In this document: piece by piece, positions 43,698 to 52,851 of the stretch
Layout: every line of letters begins with the position of its first letter
Numbering within the stretch: position 1 is the stretch's first letter
Assembly (NCBI RefSeq): GCF_003725695.1
Contig: NZ_RJSE01000001.1
Span: forward strand, 62,001-126,000
Reading direction: 5' to 3'
DNA length: 64,000 nucleotides
Source: Nocardioides marmoriginsengisoli
GTDB taxonomy: Bacteria; Actinomycetota; Actinomycetes; Propionibacteriales; Nocardioidaceae
Translations under genes and position numbers: made by a program
Notes under the pieces: generated by a model
The model's database searches: none
The model's input: only the letters and a program-made list of their open reading frames with translations
What the model was told of the DNA's origin: nothing

Positions 43698-44999
43698 TCA
43701 GGTCTGGTGCTGCTCGCTCGGCGCGGGTGCTCGGGCGACTCCGTTGGCGACGTCGTCGAGCTGCAGCTCCAGGCGTACGACGGAGAGCCAGGCGGTGAGC
43801 CCGCAGCCGACGACCAGGAGGCCGATGAACTCGAGGTGCAGGCCGTTCCCGATCAGCAGGCCGGCCACGATCGGGCCGAGGATGGCCGCGGACTGGAACG
43901 CGCCCGCGGTGAGCGCGTTGTACCGCCCGCGCAGGTGGTCGGGGGCGAGGTCGTTGAGGATCACCGGCATCGTCGGCTGCAGCAGGGTCTCGCCGAGCGC
44001 GAACACCGAGGCGCAGGCGGCGACGAACAGGGTCGCCGCCACGGTCCCGGGCGCGATCCCGCTCGCCGCGAGCAGGAGCCAGCTGCCGGCCCACAGTGCC
44101 GACATCACGGCGATCACCCGGGTGCGACGGCGCCCTTCGATGCGTTGCAGCACGACCAGCTGGAGCAGCACGATCACGAAGGTGTTGGCGGCGAAGGCGA
44201 ACCCGAGACCCCGGGTGGAGACCTCGCCGATCGCTCGGGCGTACGCCGGCATCCCCGCGTTCAGTTGGGAGTAGCCGACGAACCCGGAGACGAACATCAG
44301 CGTCGTCATCGTCCCCATCGCCGGCGCCCGGAGGATCTTCAGGTAGCTGGGCTTCTCGCCGTCCTCGACTCCGTCGGGGCTCGGCACCGGTCCGCCGACG
44401 TGGCGCAGCGGGATCAGCAGGATCAGCAGGCTCGGCACGTAGCTGAAAGCGTCGGCGACGTACATCGCCTGGAACGACGCGAGGCTGTCCACGTCGACGA
44501 CGAGGCCGCCGATGATCCCGCCGATGCCGATCCCCAGGTTGAGCAGCGTGAAGTTCACGCCGAAGTAGCGCGCCCGGATCGGCGACGGCACGATCGACGC
44601 GACCAGGGCCTGCGCCGTCGGCCAGCCCATCCCGAACCCGACGCCGATCAGTGCGATGCCGATCGTGGTGCCCGGCAGGGTGGAGGTGAACGCGACAACC
44701 ACCTGGCCGAGCGCGGTGAAGAGGATGACGCCGATCATCGCGATCCGCGGCCCGACCCGGTCGATCAGCATCCCGCCCGGCGCCGCCACGACCACGCCGG
44801 CGGCGGCCATCACCGCCAGCAGCACGCCGACCACGTCGAGCGAGTAGCCGCGCATCTCGTGGAGGTAGACGACCCAGAACGGCAGCACCAACCCGGTGCC
44901 GATGAACTCGAACGCGATCACCGACAGCATCAGCTTGCCCTCGCGCGGCAGGTCGTGCCAGAACGCGGACAGTGCGGGTCGGGTGGTCGAGGTGCTCAT
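43698..44999 (-). CDS. MFS transporter (multidrug efflux type)
   Basis: About 433 aa with 12 hydrophobic segments. The inter-TM2/3 loop GGMLIDRVGPR is the MFS motif A. The central loop (residues 190-215) is hydrophilic and Asp/Glu/Lys-rich. No signature fixes the substrate; drug:H+ antiport is likely. It diverges from a GntR gene across 163 bp, which may regulate it. ATG 44999 (MSTSTT) is chosen as the common-sense N-terminus. Confidence 0.88.
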   Translation of the reverse strand: MSTSTTRPALSAFWHDLPREGKLMLSVIAFEFIGTGLVLPFWVVYLHEMRGYSLDVVGVLLAVMAAAGVVVAAPGGMLIDRVGPRIAMIGVILFTALGQVVVAFTSTLPGTTIGIALIGVGFGMGWPTAQALVASIVPSPIRARYFGVNFTLLNLGIGIGGIIGGLVVDVDSLASFQAMYVADAFSYVPSLLILLIPLRHVGGPVPSPDGVEDGEKPSYLKILRAPAMGTMTTLMFVSGFVGYSQLNAGMPAYARAIGEVSTRGLGFAFAANTFVIVLLQLVVLQRIEGRRRTRVIAVMSALWAGSWLLLAASGIAPGTVAATLFVAACASVFALGETLLQPTMPVILNDLAPDHLRGRYNALTAGAFQSAAILGPIVAGLLIGNGLHLEFIGLLVVGCGLTAWLSVVRLELQLDDVANGVARAPAPSEQHQT

Positions 45000-45162
45000 T
45001 GCGTTCGAGTCTGGCACCACGCGCCGACAGGGCGCACCCGGTTATCCGGCCGTCGGCGCCGCCGGTATGAAATGCCCCGAACCGGGGTACGACGGGCGAT
45101 GATCCCAAAACGCCGTCGAGGTGGGCCGGGCCTCGCTATCGTGGCGCACGGAGGGGGTTGAC

Positions 45163-45897
45163 GTGGCTGAGCAAGGTATTCCGGCGACACAGCGGGGGCG
45201 CAAGCACCTGTTGGTGCGCGAGTACGTGCGCTCGCTGATCGTCGACGCCGAACCCGGCAGCCCGGCGCCGTCCGAGCGCGACCTCGTCGAGCAGTTCGGT
45301 GTCGCCCGGATGACCGTCCGGCACGCCCTCGACGGGCTGGTCGCGCAGGGGCTCCTGGAGCGGATCCCTGGTCGCGGCACCTTCGTCACCAAGCCGCTGA
45401 TCGACATGCAGATGCGGCTCTCGTCGTTCTCCGAGGAGATGGAGCGGCGCGGCAAGGTCCCCGAGTCCAAGACCCTGCTCGCACGCCGGGAGACCGCCGG
45501 TCCCGGGCTCGCGCGCGCGCTCGAGGCCGAGGTCGGTGCCCCGATCGTGCACTGGGAGCGGCTCCGGCTCGCGGACGGTCAGCCGATCGCCATCCAGCAC
45601 GTCTACCTGTCCCTGGACACCTTCCCGCAGTTCCTCGACGACGCGCTGCCGTCGAGCCTGTACTACCTCTTCGCCGACCGCGACCTGATGCCGACCTGGG
45701 GCGAGGACTCCGTGGTGGCGGCGGTCGCGACCGAGGAGGAGGCGGAGGCTCTCGAGGTGGAGCCGGGTGCGCCGGTCCTGCACATCTCCCGGCGCTCGTT
45801 CTGCCGGGAGGTCGCGGTGGAGGTCACCCGGAGCATCTACCGGGCGGACCGCTACACCCTCTGGGTGCCGGTTTTACGCCCCGAGCACCTGCGCTGA
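45163..45897 (+). CDS. GntR-family (HutC/UTRA) transcriptional regulator
   Basis: 244 aa. The N-terminal winged helix includes PSERDLVEQFGVARMTVRHALDGLVAQGLLERIPGRGTF (residues 41-79). A UTRA ligand-binding domain follows, with LARALEAEVGAPIVHWERLRLADGQPIAIQHVYL and a late VEVTRSIYRADRY. Subfamily members sense sugar phosphates or amino-acid derivatives. GTG 45163 follows GGAGGGGG. A -10-like TATCGT is at 45137-45142. The likely target is its own promoter and perhaps the divergent MFS gene. Confidence 0.9.
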   Translation: MAEQGIPATQRGRKHLLVREYVRSLIVDAEPGSPAPSERDLVEQFGVARMTVRHALDGLVAQGLLERIPGRGTFVTKPLIDMQMRLSSFSEEMERRGKVPESKTLLARRETAGPGLARALEAEVGAPIVHWERLRLADGQPIAIQHVYLSLDTFPQFLDDALPSSLYYLFADRDLMPTWGEDSVVAAVATEEEAEALEVEPGAPVLHISRRSFCREVAVEVTRSIYRADRYTLWVPVLRPEHLR

Positions 45898-45900
45898 CCC

Positions 45901-46023
45901 CTGAGCGTCGCCATGCGCGGCACATGCCCGCGTTGTCGTCGGTCGACGTCCGCTCCGCTGCGCTCCGCCGAAGGACGCCTTCCCTCCTCCGCCTTGGCCT
46001 GCACCACGCCTGGCGACGCTCAG
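45901..46023. repeat. 123-bp element with 13-bp terminal inverted repeats
   Basis: CTGAGCGTCGCCA (45901-45913) and TGGCGACGCTCAG (46011-46023) are perfect complements around a 97-bp GC-rich, hairpin-prone interior with no coding potential. It fills the gap between two convergent genes almost exactly. It could be a MITE-like element or a long terminator. Confidence 0.55.
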
Positions 46024-46033
46024 AGCCCAGTCT

Positions 46034-46384
46034 CTAGAGCGAACCGATCCGGCTGACCACCACGCCGGCCTCCTCGCACACCCAGGTCGGGTCCGGGCCG
46101 CCGAGGTCCGGGTCGACGTACAGGGAGTGGGTCGCGTCCTCGCAGGTCGTGCAGACCGGCCAGCGACCGGCGCGCTCCAGCAGCCCGTCCTGGACGTCCT
46201 GGGCGACCAGGCCGACGACGAACTCGCGACCGGCCGGCCACTGGTCCAGCCACCAGGCCCGTTGGGAGACGGCGTCCTCCAGCAACGAGACCGCGTCGGC
46301 GTCCGCGACGCCGGTCGCTTCCAGATCGTGCAACACCAGCGCGCGCGCCGCCATCATCGCCTCTTCGAGTGTCACGATGACCAT
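46034..46384 (-). CDS. Hypothetical protein with a C-terminal Cys cluster
   Basis: 116 aa, unrecognised. The N-terminal half is helical (VTLEEAMMAARALVLHDLE, AVSLLEDAVSQRAWWLDQWP, FVVGLVAQDVQDGLLE). The C-terminal third has a CxxC and a later Cys (WPVCTTCEDATHSLY, WVCEEAG) that could bind zinc. Codon use is as in neighbours, which supports a real gene. Its ATG at 46384 overlaps that of divergent cutC. Confidence 0.65.
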   Translation of the reverse strand: MVIVTLEEAMMAARALVLHDLEATGVADADAVSLLEDAVSQRAWWLDQWPAGREFVVGLVAQDVQDGLLERAGRWPVCTTCEDATHSLYVDPDLGGPDPTWVCEEAGVVVSRIGSL

Positions 46385-47126
46385 TGTGTCCCCTGCCTGT
46401 GAATCGGCCCCGCTCCTCGAGGTCGTCGTGCTCCATGCTCGTGATGCCGCAGCCGCCACCGCGGGCGAGGCCGACCGGCTGCTGCTCGTCGCCCAACCCG
46501 AGCTCGGCGGGCGCGCACCGGAGCCGTCGGTGGTCTCCGCGGTGCTGCGCGAGACCGACCTCCCGGTCCGGGTGACGCTGCGGATCGCCGACTCGCTGCT
46601 GCTCGAGGACAGCCCGTACGACCGGCTGGTCACCCTCGCCCGGACCTTCGTCGAGCTCGGTGCCGAGGGGGTCTCGTTCGGCTTCCTGGACGGGCAGAAC
46701 GACGTCGACCACCGGACCTGTACCGCCCTCGCCAACGACCTGGCCGGCGTGCCCTGGTCGTTCCACCAGGCCTTCGACGCTGCCTTCGACGCACGCCGTG
46801 CGTGGCGCGACGTCCTCGGTCTGCCGGGCCTGGACGCGGTGGTCTCGGCCGGATCCACCCGCGGCCTGGCGCGCGGCGCCGAGGAGCTGATCGGGCACGC
46901 CGCGACGAACCCGCGGATCGCCGCGCTCGCGCTCGCCTCCGGCGGCCTGGACGGTGCCCAGGTGCCCTGGCTGGTGCGCGCCGGAATCCGCCAGTTCGGG
47001 CTCTCCGACGAGGTCCGCCAGGACGGCTCCTGGACCAAGTCGTACGTCGACCCGGCCGCCGTGCGCGCCTGGCGGCTGCTCCTGGACGACGCCCACCAGC
47101 TCGCCCTCGGCATCCCGGTCGACTGA
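46377..47126 (+). CDS. cutC: CutC-family protein
   Basis: 249 aa TIM-barrel protein of the CutC family. Originally linked to copper homeostasis, its reaction is still unclear. Features seen: LLEVVVLHARDAAAATAGEADRL at the N-terminus (first strand), LPVRVTLRI, DGQNDVDHRTCTALAND, WSFHQAFDAA in place of the family FHRAFD, and VVSAGSTRGLA. The copper-ligand His/Cys set is only partly recognisable. The start is ATG 46377 (8 bp into the divergent gene) or GTG 46386. Confidence 0.8.
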   Translation: MTIVSPACESAPLLEVVVLHARDAAAATAGEADRLLLVAQPELGGRAPEPSVVSAVLRETDLPVRVTLRIADSLLLEDSPYDRLVTLARTFVELGAEGVSFGFLDGQNDVDHRTCTALANDLAGVPWSFHQAFDAAFDARRAWRDVLGLPGLDAVVSAGSTRGLARGAEELIGHAATNPRIAALALASGGLDGAQVPWLVRAGIRQFGLSDEVRQDGSWTKSYVDPAAVRAWRLLLDDAHQLALGIPVD

Positions 47127-47228
47127 CGATTCCGAATCGGTAACGCCGTCCACCGGTGTTCGCGAGAGGGTGGACAGCGAGCACCGTCCCGGGTGAGGGT
47201 GTGGGAGGTCTCGGAAAGGACTCTCATC

Positions 47229-48866
47229 TTGAAGCGTGTGATCGCCCTCGTCAGTGCCGCAGCAGTGGCAGCCAGCATCGCCGGATTCTCCGGAGCACAG
47301 GCGGCACCGGCCGCGCCCGCGGTCGGCGGGTTCACACCGACGCTGAGCGCCTGGGGAGAGTGCGCGGAGGACATCGAGTGCTCGACGCTCACCGTGCCGC
47401 TCGACTACGCCAACCCGGACAACGGCAAGACGGTGAAGCTCGCGCTCGCGCGCGCCGCCGCCACCGGACCGGCGTCGTCGTACCAGGGGATCCTGGTCGC
47501 CAACCCGGGAGGACCGGGCGGCGAGGGCCGAGGACTGGCCGGCTTCCTGAAGGGCAGCATCGCCGGAGCGAGCACGTACGACGTCATCGGCTTCGACCCG
47601 CGCGGCGTCGGTGCCAGCGTGCCGGCACTGCGGTGCAACTCCAAGTACTTCGGCGTCAACCGCCCGAACTACGTCCCGAAGACCAAGAAGCTGCTGACCT
47701 ACTGGCTCACCAAGACGAAGCGGTACGCCCAGCAGTGCGGCCGGAGCAGCGCCGCCGTCCAGGGCCTGCTGCCGTTCATGACGACCCGGGACGTGGCCAA
47801 GGACGTGGAGAGCCTGCGCGTCGCGTACCAGGCGCAGCTGGCCTCGAACGTCCTCACCGCCTCGAAGGCGCCGAAGCTGGATGCGCTGAACTTCTACGGC
47901 TTCTCCTACGGCACCTACATCGCGCAGGTCTACGCGACGCTCTACCCGACCCGGGTCGGCCGGTTCGTCCTCGACGGCGTCGTCGACCCGACCCGTTGGT
48001 GGTACGGCGGCAACATCGAGCAGGAGATCGGTTTCGACCGGAACATCAACATCTACTTCAAGTGGCTGGCAGCCCACAACAAGACCTTCCACCTGGGCAC
48101 CAGCGCGAAGAAGATCCGCAAGGGCTACTACGCGATGCTGAAGAAGCTCGACCGTCGCCCGGCCGCGAAGAAGCGCCTCGGCCCGGACGAGCTCAACGAC
48201 GCCCTGGTCAGCGCCGGCTACTACATCTACGACTGGGTCGCGATCGGGCACGCCTACTCCGCGCTGGTTCGCCGGGGCAACGGCAACCCGCTCTTCCGGA
48301 TGTACCGGGACGGCAACATGGGTGACGACAACGGCTACGCGGTCTACCTGGGTGTGCAGTGCTCCGACGTCAAGCGGCCGACCTGGGCGAAGCAGAAGGC
48401 GGACGCCGTCCGGCTGCACAAGAAGCACCCGTTCCTGACCTGGAACAACACCTGGTACAACGCGCCGTGCCTGAAGTGGCCGGCGCCGTCGCGGGCGAGG
48501 GTCAACGTCACCGGCTCGGGAGTCTCCGGGAAGATCCTGCTGGTCAGCGAGACCAAGGATGCGGCCACGTCCTACTCCGGAGCGCTGCGGGTGCGCGGTC
48601 TGTTCGCGAACTCGCGCCTGATCGCCGGTATCGGTGGAACCACGCACTCCAGCTCGCTCTCCGGCGTCGCCTGCGTGGACAACCGGATCGACGCCTTCTT
48701 CAAGACCGGCGCGCTCCCGGCCCGCCAGTCGGGGCGGCGTGCCGACGTCAACTGCCCGAAGCTGGCGCCGCCCTCGGTCTCCGGATCGTCGCGGGTCTCG
48801 GCCGGTGCCTGGACGCAGCCGTTGCACCGGCTGCTGATGCAGGCGCAGCGCCCGTCGGTTCGCTAG
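47229..48866 (+). CDS. Secreted alpha/beta hydrolase, tripeptidyl-aminopeptidase (TAP) type
   Basis: 545 aa. Signal peptide MKRVIALVSAAAVAAS to FSGAQA. The core has GILVANPGGPGGEG, the arginine-type YDVIGFDPRGVG, the nucleophile elbow NFYGFSYGTYIAQVYA, an Asp in LLVSETKDAATSY and a His in GIGGTTHSSSL in the C-terminal TAP-like domain. It should release tripeptides or cleave prolyl bonds outside the cell. The TTG start at 47229 is chosen for the AAGGA site 8 nt upstream and a proper signal peptide. The stop shares CTAG with the convergent XPB helicase. Confidence 0.88.
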   Translation: MKRVIALVSAAAVAASIAGFSGAQAAPAAPAVGGFTPTLSAWGECAEDIECSTLTVPLDYANPDNGKTVKLALARAAATGPASSYQGILVANPGGPGGEGRGLAGFLKGSIAGASTYDVIGFDPRGVGASVPALRCNSKYFGVNRPNYVPKTKKLLTYWLTKTKRYAQQCGRSSAAVQGLLPFMTTRDVAKDVESLRVAYQAQLASNVLTASKAPKLDALNFYGFSYGTYIAQVYATLYPTRVGRFVLDGVVDPTRWWYGGNIEQEIGFDRNINIYFKWLAAHNKTFHLGTSAKKIRKGYYAMLKKLDRRPAAKKRLGPDELNDALVSAGYYIYDWVAIGHAYSALVRRGNGNPLFRMYRDGNMGDDNGYAVYLGVQCSDVKRPTWAKQKADAVRLHKKHPFLTWNNTWYNAPCLKWPAPSRARVNVTGSGVSGKILLVSETKDAATSYSGALRVRGLFANSRLIAGIGGTTHSSSLSGVACVDNRIDAFFKTGALPARQSGRRADVNCPKLAPPSVSGSSRVSAGAWTQPLHRLLMQAQRPSVR

Positions 48867-50539
48867 GCAGTGCCGGGATCGTCGATGCGGTCGAGGTCGC
48901 CTGCATCGACGATCCGGTAGGCGTAGCCCTGCTCCGCCAGGAAGCGCTGCCGGTTCTGGGCGAAGTCGGCGTCGACGGTGTCGCGCACCACGATCGTGTA
49001 GAACCGCGCGGTCTTCCCGTCCGCCTTCGGGCGGAGCAGCCGGCCGAGCCGCTGAGCCTCCTCCTGGCGTGAGCCGAAGGAGCCGCTGACCTGGATCGCG
49101 ACGGCGGCCTCGGGCAGGTCGACGGAGAAGTTCGCGACCTTGGAAACCACCAGCAGGTTGATCTCGCCGGTGCGGAACGCGGCGAAGAGCTCCTCGCGCT
49201 CCTTCACGCTGGTCTCGCCCTTGATCACCGGGGCGCCGAGGTGCTCGCCGAGCTCGTCGAGCTGGTCCAGGTACTGCCCGATCACCAGGGTCTGCTCGCC
49301 GGCGTGCAGCGCGACCAGCTGCTCGGCGACCTGGGTCTTGCTGAAGGTGGTGCTGGCCAGCCGGTACCGCTCGTCCGGCTCGGCAGTGGCGTAGGCGAGC
49401 CGCTCGCCCTCCGGCAGGGTCACCCGGACCTCGACGCAGTCGGCCGGTGCGATCCATCCCTGCGCCTCGATGTCCTTCCACGGGGCGTCGAAACGCTTCG
49501 GCCCGATCAGGCTGAACACGTCGCCCTCGCGGCCGTCCTCGCGGATCAGGGTCGCGGTCAGGCCGATCCGGCGGCGGGCCTGCAGGTCGGCCGTCATCCG
49601 GAAGATCGGGGCCGGCAGCAGGTGCACCTCGTCGTACACGACCAGGCCCCAGTCCCGGGCGTCGAGCAGCTCGAGGTGCGGGTAGACGCCCTTCCGGCGC
49701 AGCGTCAGCACCTGGTACGTCGCGATGGTGACCGGGCGGATCTCCTTGCGGGCACCGGAGTACTCGCCGATCTCGTCCTCGGTGAGGCTGGTCCGCTTGA
49801 GCAGCTCGGCCTTCCACTGCCGGGCGCTGACCGTGTTCGTCACCAGGATCAGCGTCGTGGCCTGCGCGTGCGCCATCGCGGCCGCGCCGACGATCGTCTT
49901 GCCGGCGCCGCAGGGCAGCACCACCACGCCGGAGCCGCCGTGCCAGAACGAGTCGGCCGCCTGCTTCTGGTAGTCGCGCAGCGCCCAGCCGTCCTCGGTC
50001 AGCGCGATCGCGTGCGCCTCCCCGTCGACGTACCCGGCGAAGTCCTCGGCCGGCCAGCCGAGCTTCAGCAGCGCCTGCTTCAGGTTGCCGCGCTGCGACG
50101 GGTGCACGGCGATCGCGGCCTCGGCGTCCGGGAAGTCCTCGATGGGCTCGCCGAGCATCCCGGCGACCTTCTTGCTGCGGATCACCTCGGTGAAGACCGC
50201 CCGGTCGGTGCTGGCCAGGACCAGCCCGTGGGTCGGGTGCTTGTCCAGGCGCAGCCGGCCGTAGCGGTCCATCGTCTCGGCGATGTCGACGAGCAGCGAG
50301 TGCGGGACGGCGTACCGGCTGTACTTCAGCAGGGCGTCGATGACCTGCTCGGCGTCGTGGCCGGCGGCGCGCGCGTTCCAGAGCCCGAGCGGGGTCAGCC
50401 GGTAGGTGTGGATGTGCTCCGGCGAGCGCTCCAGCTCGGCGAACGGGGCGATCGCGCGGCGCGCCTCGACGGCCAGCTCGTGGTCGACCTCGAGGAGGAC
50501 CGTCTTGTCGGACTGGACGATCAGGGGGCCGTCGTTCAT
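48863..50539 (-). CDS. DNA repair helicase XPB/ERCC3 homologue (SF2)
   Basis: 558 aa. The N-terminal damage-recognition-like domain precedes helicase motifs: Q/I ALRDYQKQAADSF and LPCGAGKT, II YDEVH, III GLTATLIRED, VI QRLGRLLRPK, with RED (GLTATLIREDGRE) as in archaeal and mycobacterial XPB. It unwinds DNA 3' to 5', probably in nucleotide-excision repair or another repair pathway. It lies 20 nt after the helicase-associated gene, its likely partner, in an actinobacterially conserved pair. Confidence 0.93.
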   Translation of the reverse strand: MNDGPLIVQSDKTVLLEVDHELAVEARRAIAPFAELERSPEHIHTYRLTPLGLWNARAAGHDAEQVIDALLKYSRYAVPHSLLVDIAETMDRYGRLRLDKHPTHGLVLASTDRAVFTEVIRSKKVAGMLGEPIEDFPDAEAAIAVHPSQRGNLKQALLKLGWPAEDFAGYVDGEAHAIALTEDGWALRDYQKQAADSFWHGGSGVVVLPCGAGKTIVGAAAMAHAQATTLILVTNTVSARQWKAELLKRTSLTEDEIGEYSGARKEIRPVTIATYQVLTLRRKGVYPHLELLDARDWGLVVYDEVHLLPAPIFRMTADLQARRRIGLTATLIREDGREGDVFSLIGPKRFDAPWKDIEAQGWIAPADCVEVRVTLPEGERLAYATAEPDERYRLASTTFSKTQVAEQLVALHAGEQTLVIGQYLDQLDELGEHLGAPVIKGETSVKEREELFAAFRTGEINLLVVSKVANFSVDLPEAAVAIQVSGSFGSRQEEAQRLGRLLRPKADGKTARFYTIVVRDTVDADFAQNRQRFLAEQGYAYRIVDAGDLDRIDDPGTA

Positions 50540-50559
50540 GGCGTCATCACTTCCTGAGC

Positions 50560-52782
50560 CTAGTTCGCGTCCGCGGGCCGGCGGACCTCGGTGATCCGGT
50601 GCACGGCGAAGGTGCGGACCTCGTCGCTGCGCTCGTCGTACGCCGACACCTGGCCGCCGCCGACCTCCAGCGGCCGGACGACCCGCTCGGTCGCGGTGCC
50701 GTGGTTGTCGAGGTAGCCGATCCAGACCTCGGTCCTGGCCTCGACCGCCTCGCGGAGCACGGTCATCACGTCGGCCGGGGTCCGGGCGGGACCGCGGGAC
50801 GGGCGCTCGGCGGCGGCCCGGTCGCCGGCGCGGACGGCGGCGACCACCGCGGACGTCCGGGCCGCGAGCCGGGCCTCGCCGACTCCGGCGCGGGTCGCCT
50901 TCGGGGTCCGGGAGCGGCGCTCGTCCGGCCGGGCCACCCGGACGGTGCCGTCGGCGGCCTCGACCACCGGAGCGGTGCCGAGCTCGCGCAGCCGGGGGAG
51001 GAGCACCTGCAGCGGGACGTCGGAGATCACCACCGTCGGCGCGATCCGGCGCAGCCGTAGCGAGGCTGCGGCGCTGTGGTGCATCAGCTCGGTCAGGGCG
51101 GTCTCGTCGTCACTGCGCAGGAACGACTCGGCCACGCCGACCCGCACCGTGCCGAACCGGCGGGCGACGTCGTCGACGAGGACGTCGAGCGCCTGCGGGA
51201 CCGGGGTCCGCGACGACGCTCGGAGGAAGTCCTTGACCTCGATCGCGGACCAGCCGGAGTCGAAACCGCGGCGTACCGAGTCGACGCTGAAGCGGTAGAC
51301 GGTCGCGCCGCCGCGGGACTCGACGTTGGCGAGCAGTGCCAGCCGGCGGCCGAACTCCTGCTCGAGCGGACCGGGGGCCACCGCGGTGAGGTCGGCCTGG
51401 ATGAGCACGTGGTCGATCGGCGTCGGGAGCAGGTCGCTCAGCAGCGGGATCGGATCGGCGCCCTCGACGAGGGCCCGGCCGAAGCCGCTGACGCCGTTGA
51501 GCCCGACGATGCCGATGGCGGACGCCTCGTCCAGCACGGTGCCGGTCAGCTCGAGCCGGGTACGGGTCCGTCGCGGGTGCTGGTGCCCCAGGCGCGCCAC
51601 CAGGGACGCGGCCCCGGTGCCGGCGGCGAGCGCCCGTCCGGGGGCGAGGTCCAGCAGGGCGCGCAGGATGCTGCGGCGGTCGCCCGGCAGCCAGGCCCGT
51701 TCCAGCCCTCCGGACAGCGCGTTGACCGGGCGGTCCCCGTCGCGGCCGCCGACCAGGGAGACCAGCCGGGGGTTGTCCAGCCAGGCCTGTGCCAGGCCCA
51801 GCCAGCGGTCGGCCGCCGGGCCGGCGATCCAGGCGTCGTACGCGTCGGTCGGCAGCCAGGCGGAGTCGAGGTCGTCGTCCATCCCGAGGGCGATCAGCCG
51901 GGCTGCCGACAGCGTCTCCACGATCAGTGCGGCGGTCGGCAGGTCCGCGTGGATCAGGTCGGCGGCCGCACGCAGGTCGCGCACCCCGAGCCCGCCCGAG
52001 CGCAGCCCCGCTGGCGGGTGGCTGCTCCACGCGTCGAGGATCATCTCGGCACGCCGGACCAGCTCGTACGCCGCCCCGGCCGCCGCGCGATCGACCAGGC
52101 CGGCGTCCCGTGCCCCGTCCGCCAGCTCCGGCGGTACGTCGATCCGGTCCCGGGTCGAGACGCCGTCGCGCAGCGCCAGCCGGACCGTCCACGGCACCAC
52201 CACGTGCCGGTCGTCGCGGGCCATCAGCAACCGGCGGGCGAGGAGGTGCTCGGTCGGCGTCGTCGCGTCGGCGACCTTGATCGACCGCCGGGCGTCGGCG
52301 ACGGTGCCGGCGGCATCGGTCTCGTCCAGGTGGTCGAGGATCGCGCGGGCCCGGTCGTCGATCCCGGCCAGCGCGGTGGCGACCTCCTCGGGCGGCGGTC
52401 CGCCGGGGAGTCCGATCAGCTCGGCCAGGATCGTGATCGGCCGCCAGGCCGACGAGGAACCCCAGATCAGGGCCAGCGCCGCCAGCCGGTCCAGGGCCTT
52501 GGCCACGTTCTCGGGGTCGGCGTTGAGGAGGCGCGCCAGGTCGTCGGTCGCGACCGGGGCGACCTGGACCAGGGCGGTCAGAGTCTCCAGCTCGAGCCGG
52601 TCGAGCAGGTCGAGTGCGCGGACCACCGAGACCCTGACGACCGAGCGCGACGCGAGCTGCGCGGAGTCCACCGGAGCCGGGACGGCGAGGTCCGGGCGAG
52701 CCTCCAGCAGCGCGGCCAGCTGCTCGTCGGACCAGGCGCGGAGCTGGTCGGCGAGCGTGCGCGGCGCTGCGGAGGTGGACAT
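50560..52782 (-). CDS. Helicase-associated (XPB-partner) protein
   Basis: 740 aa, the usual gene neighbour of actinobacterial XPB. Winged-helix-like repeats occupy the first half (LDLLDRLELETLTALVQVAP, DDLARLLNADPENVAKALDRLAAL). The C-terminal half has an XPB/Ssl2-like segment (ILIQADL type: DHVLIQADLTAVAPGPLEQEF) and a WYL-like C-terminal domain (TEVWIGYLDNHGTATERVVRPLEV, residues 690-713). No ATPase motif, so it may act as a DNA or ligand sensor for the helicase. TAGAAT lies 7 nt before ATG 52782. Confidence 0.85.
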   Translation of the reverse strand: MSTSAAPRTLADQLRAWSDEQLAALLEARPDLAVPAPVDSAQLASRSVVRVSVVRALDLLDRLELETLTALVQVAPVATDDLARLLNADPENVAKALDRLAALALIWGSSSAWRPITILAELIGLPGGPPPEEVATALAGIDDRARAILDHLDETDAAGTVADARRSIKVADATTPTEHLLARRLLMARDDRHVVVPWTVRLALRDGVSTRDRIDVPPELADGARDAGLVDRAAAGAAYELVRRAEMILDAWSSHPPAGLRSGGLGVRDLRAAADLIHADLPTAALIVETLSAARLIALGMDDDLDSAWLPTDAYDAWIAGPAADRWLGLAQAWLDNPRLVSLVGGRDGDRPVNALSGGLERAWLPGDRRSILRALLDLAPGRALAAGTGAASLVARLGHQHPRRTRTRLELTGTVLDEASAIGIVGLNGVSGFGRALVEGADPIPLLSDLLPTPIDHVLIQADLTAVAPGPLEQEFGRRLALLANVESRGGATVYRFSVDSVRRGFDSGWSAIEVKDFLRASSRTPVPQALDVLVDDVARRFGTVRVGVAESFLRSDDETALTELMHHSAAASLRLRRIAPTVVISDVPLQVLLPRLRELGTAPVVEAADGTVRVARPDERRSRTPKATRAGVGEARLAARTSAVVAAVRAGDRAAAERPSRGPARTPADVMTVLREAVEARTEVWIGYLDNHGTATERVVRPLEVGGGQVSAYDERSDEVRTFAVHRITEVRRPADAN

Positions 52783-52851
52783 CCGACCAATTCTACCGGC
52801 CGGCCGAATCGCTGGCCGGGTCCGGAACCAGCTAGGTGGCAGGATCGGCGC

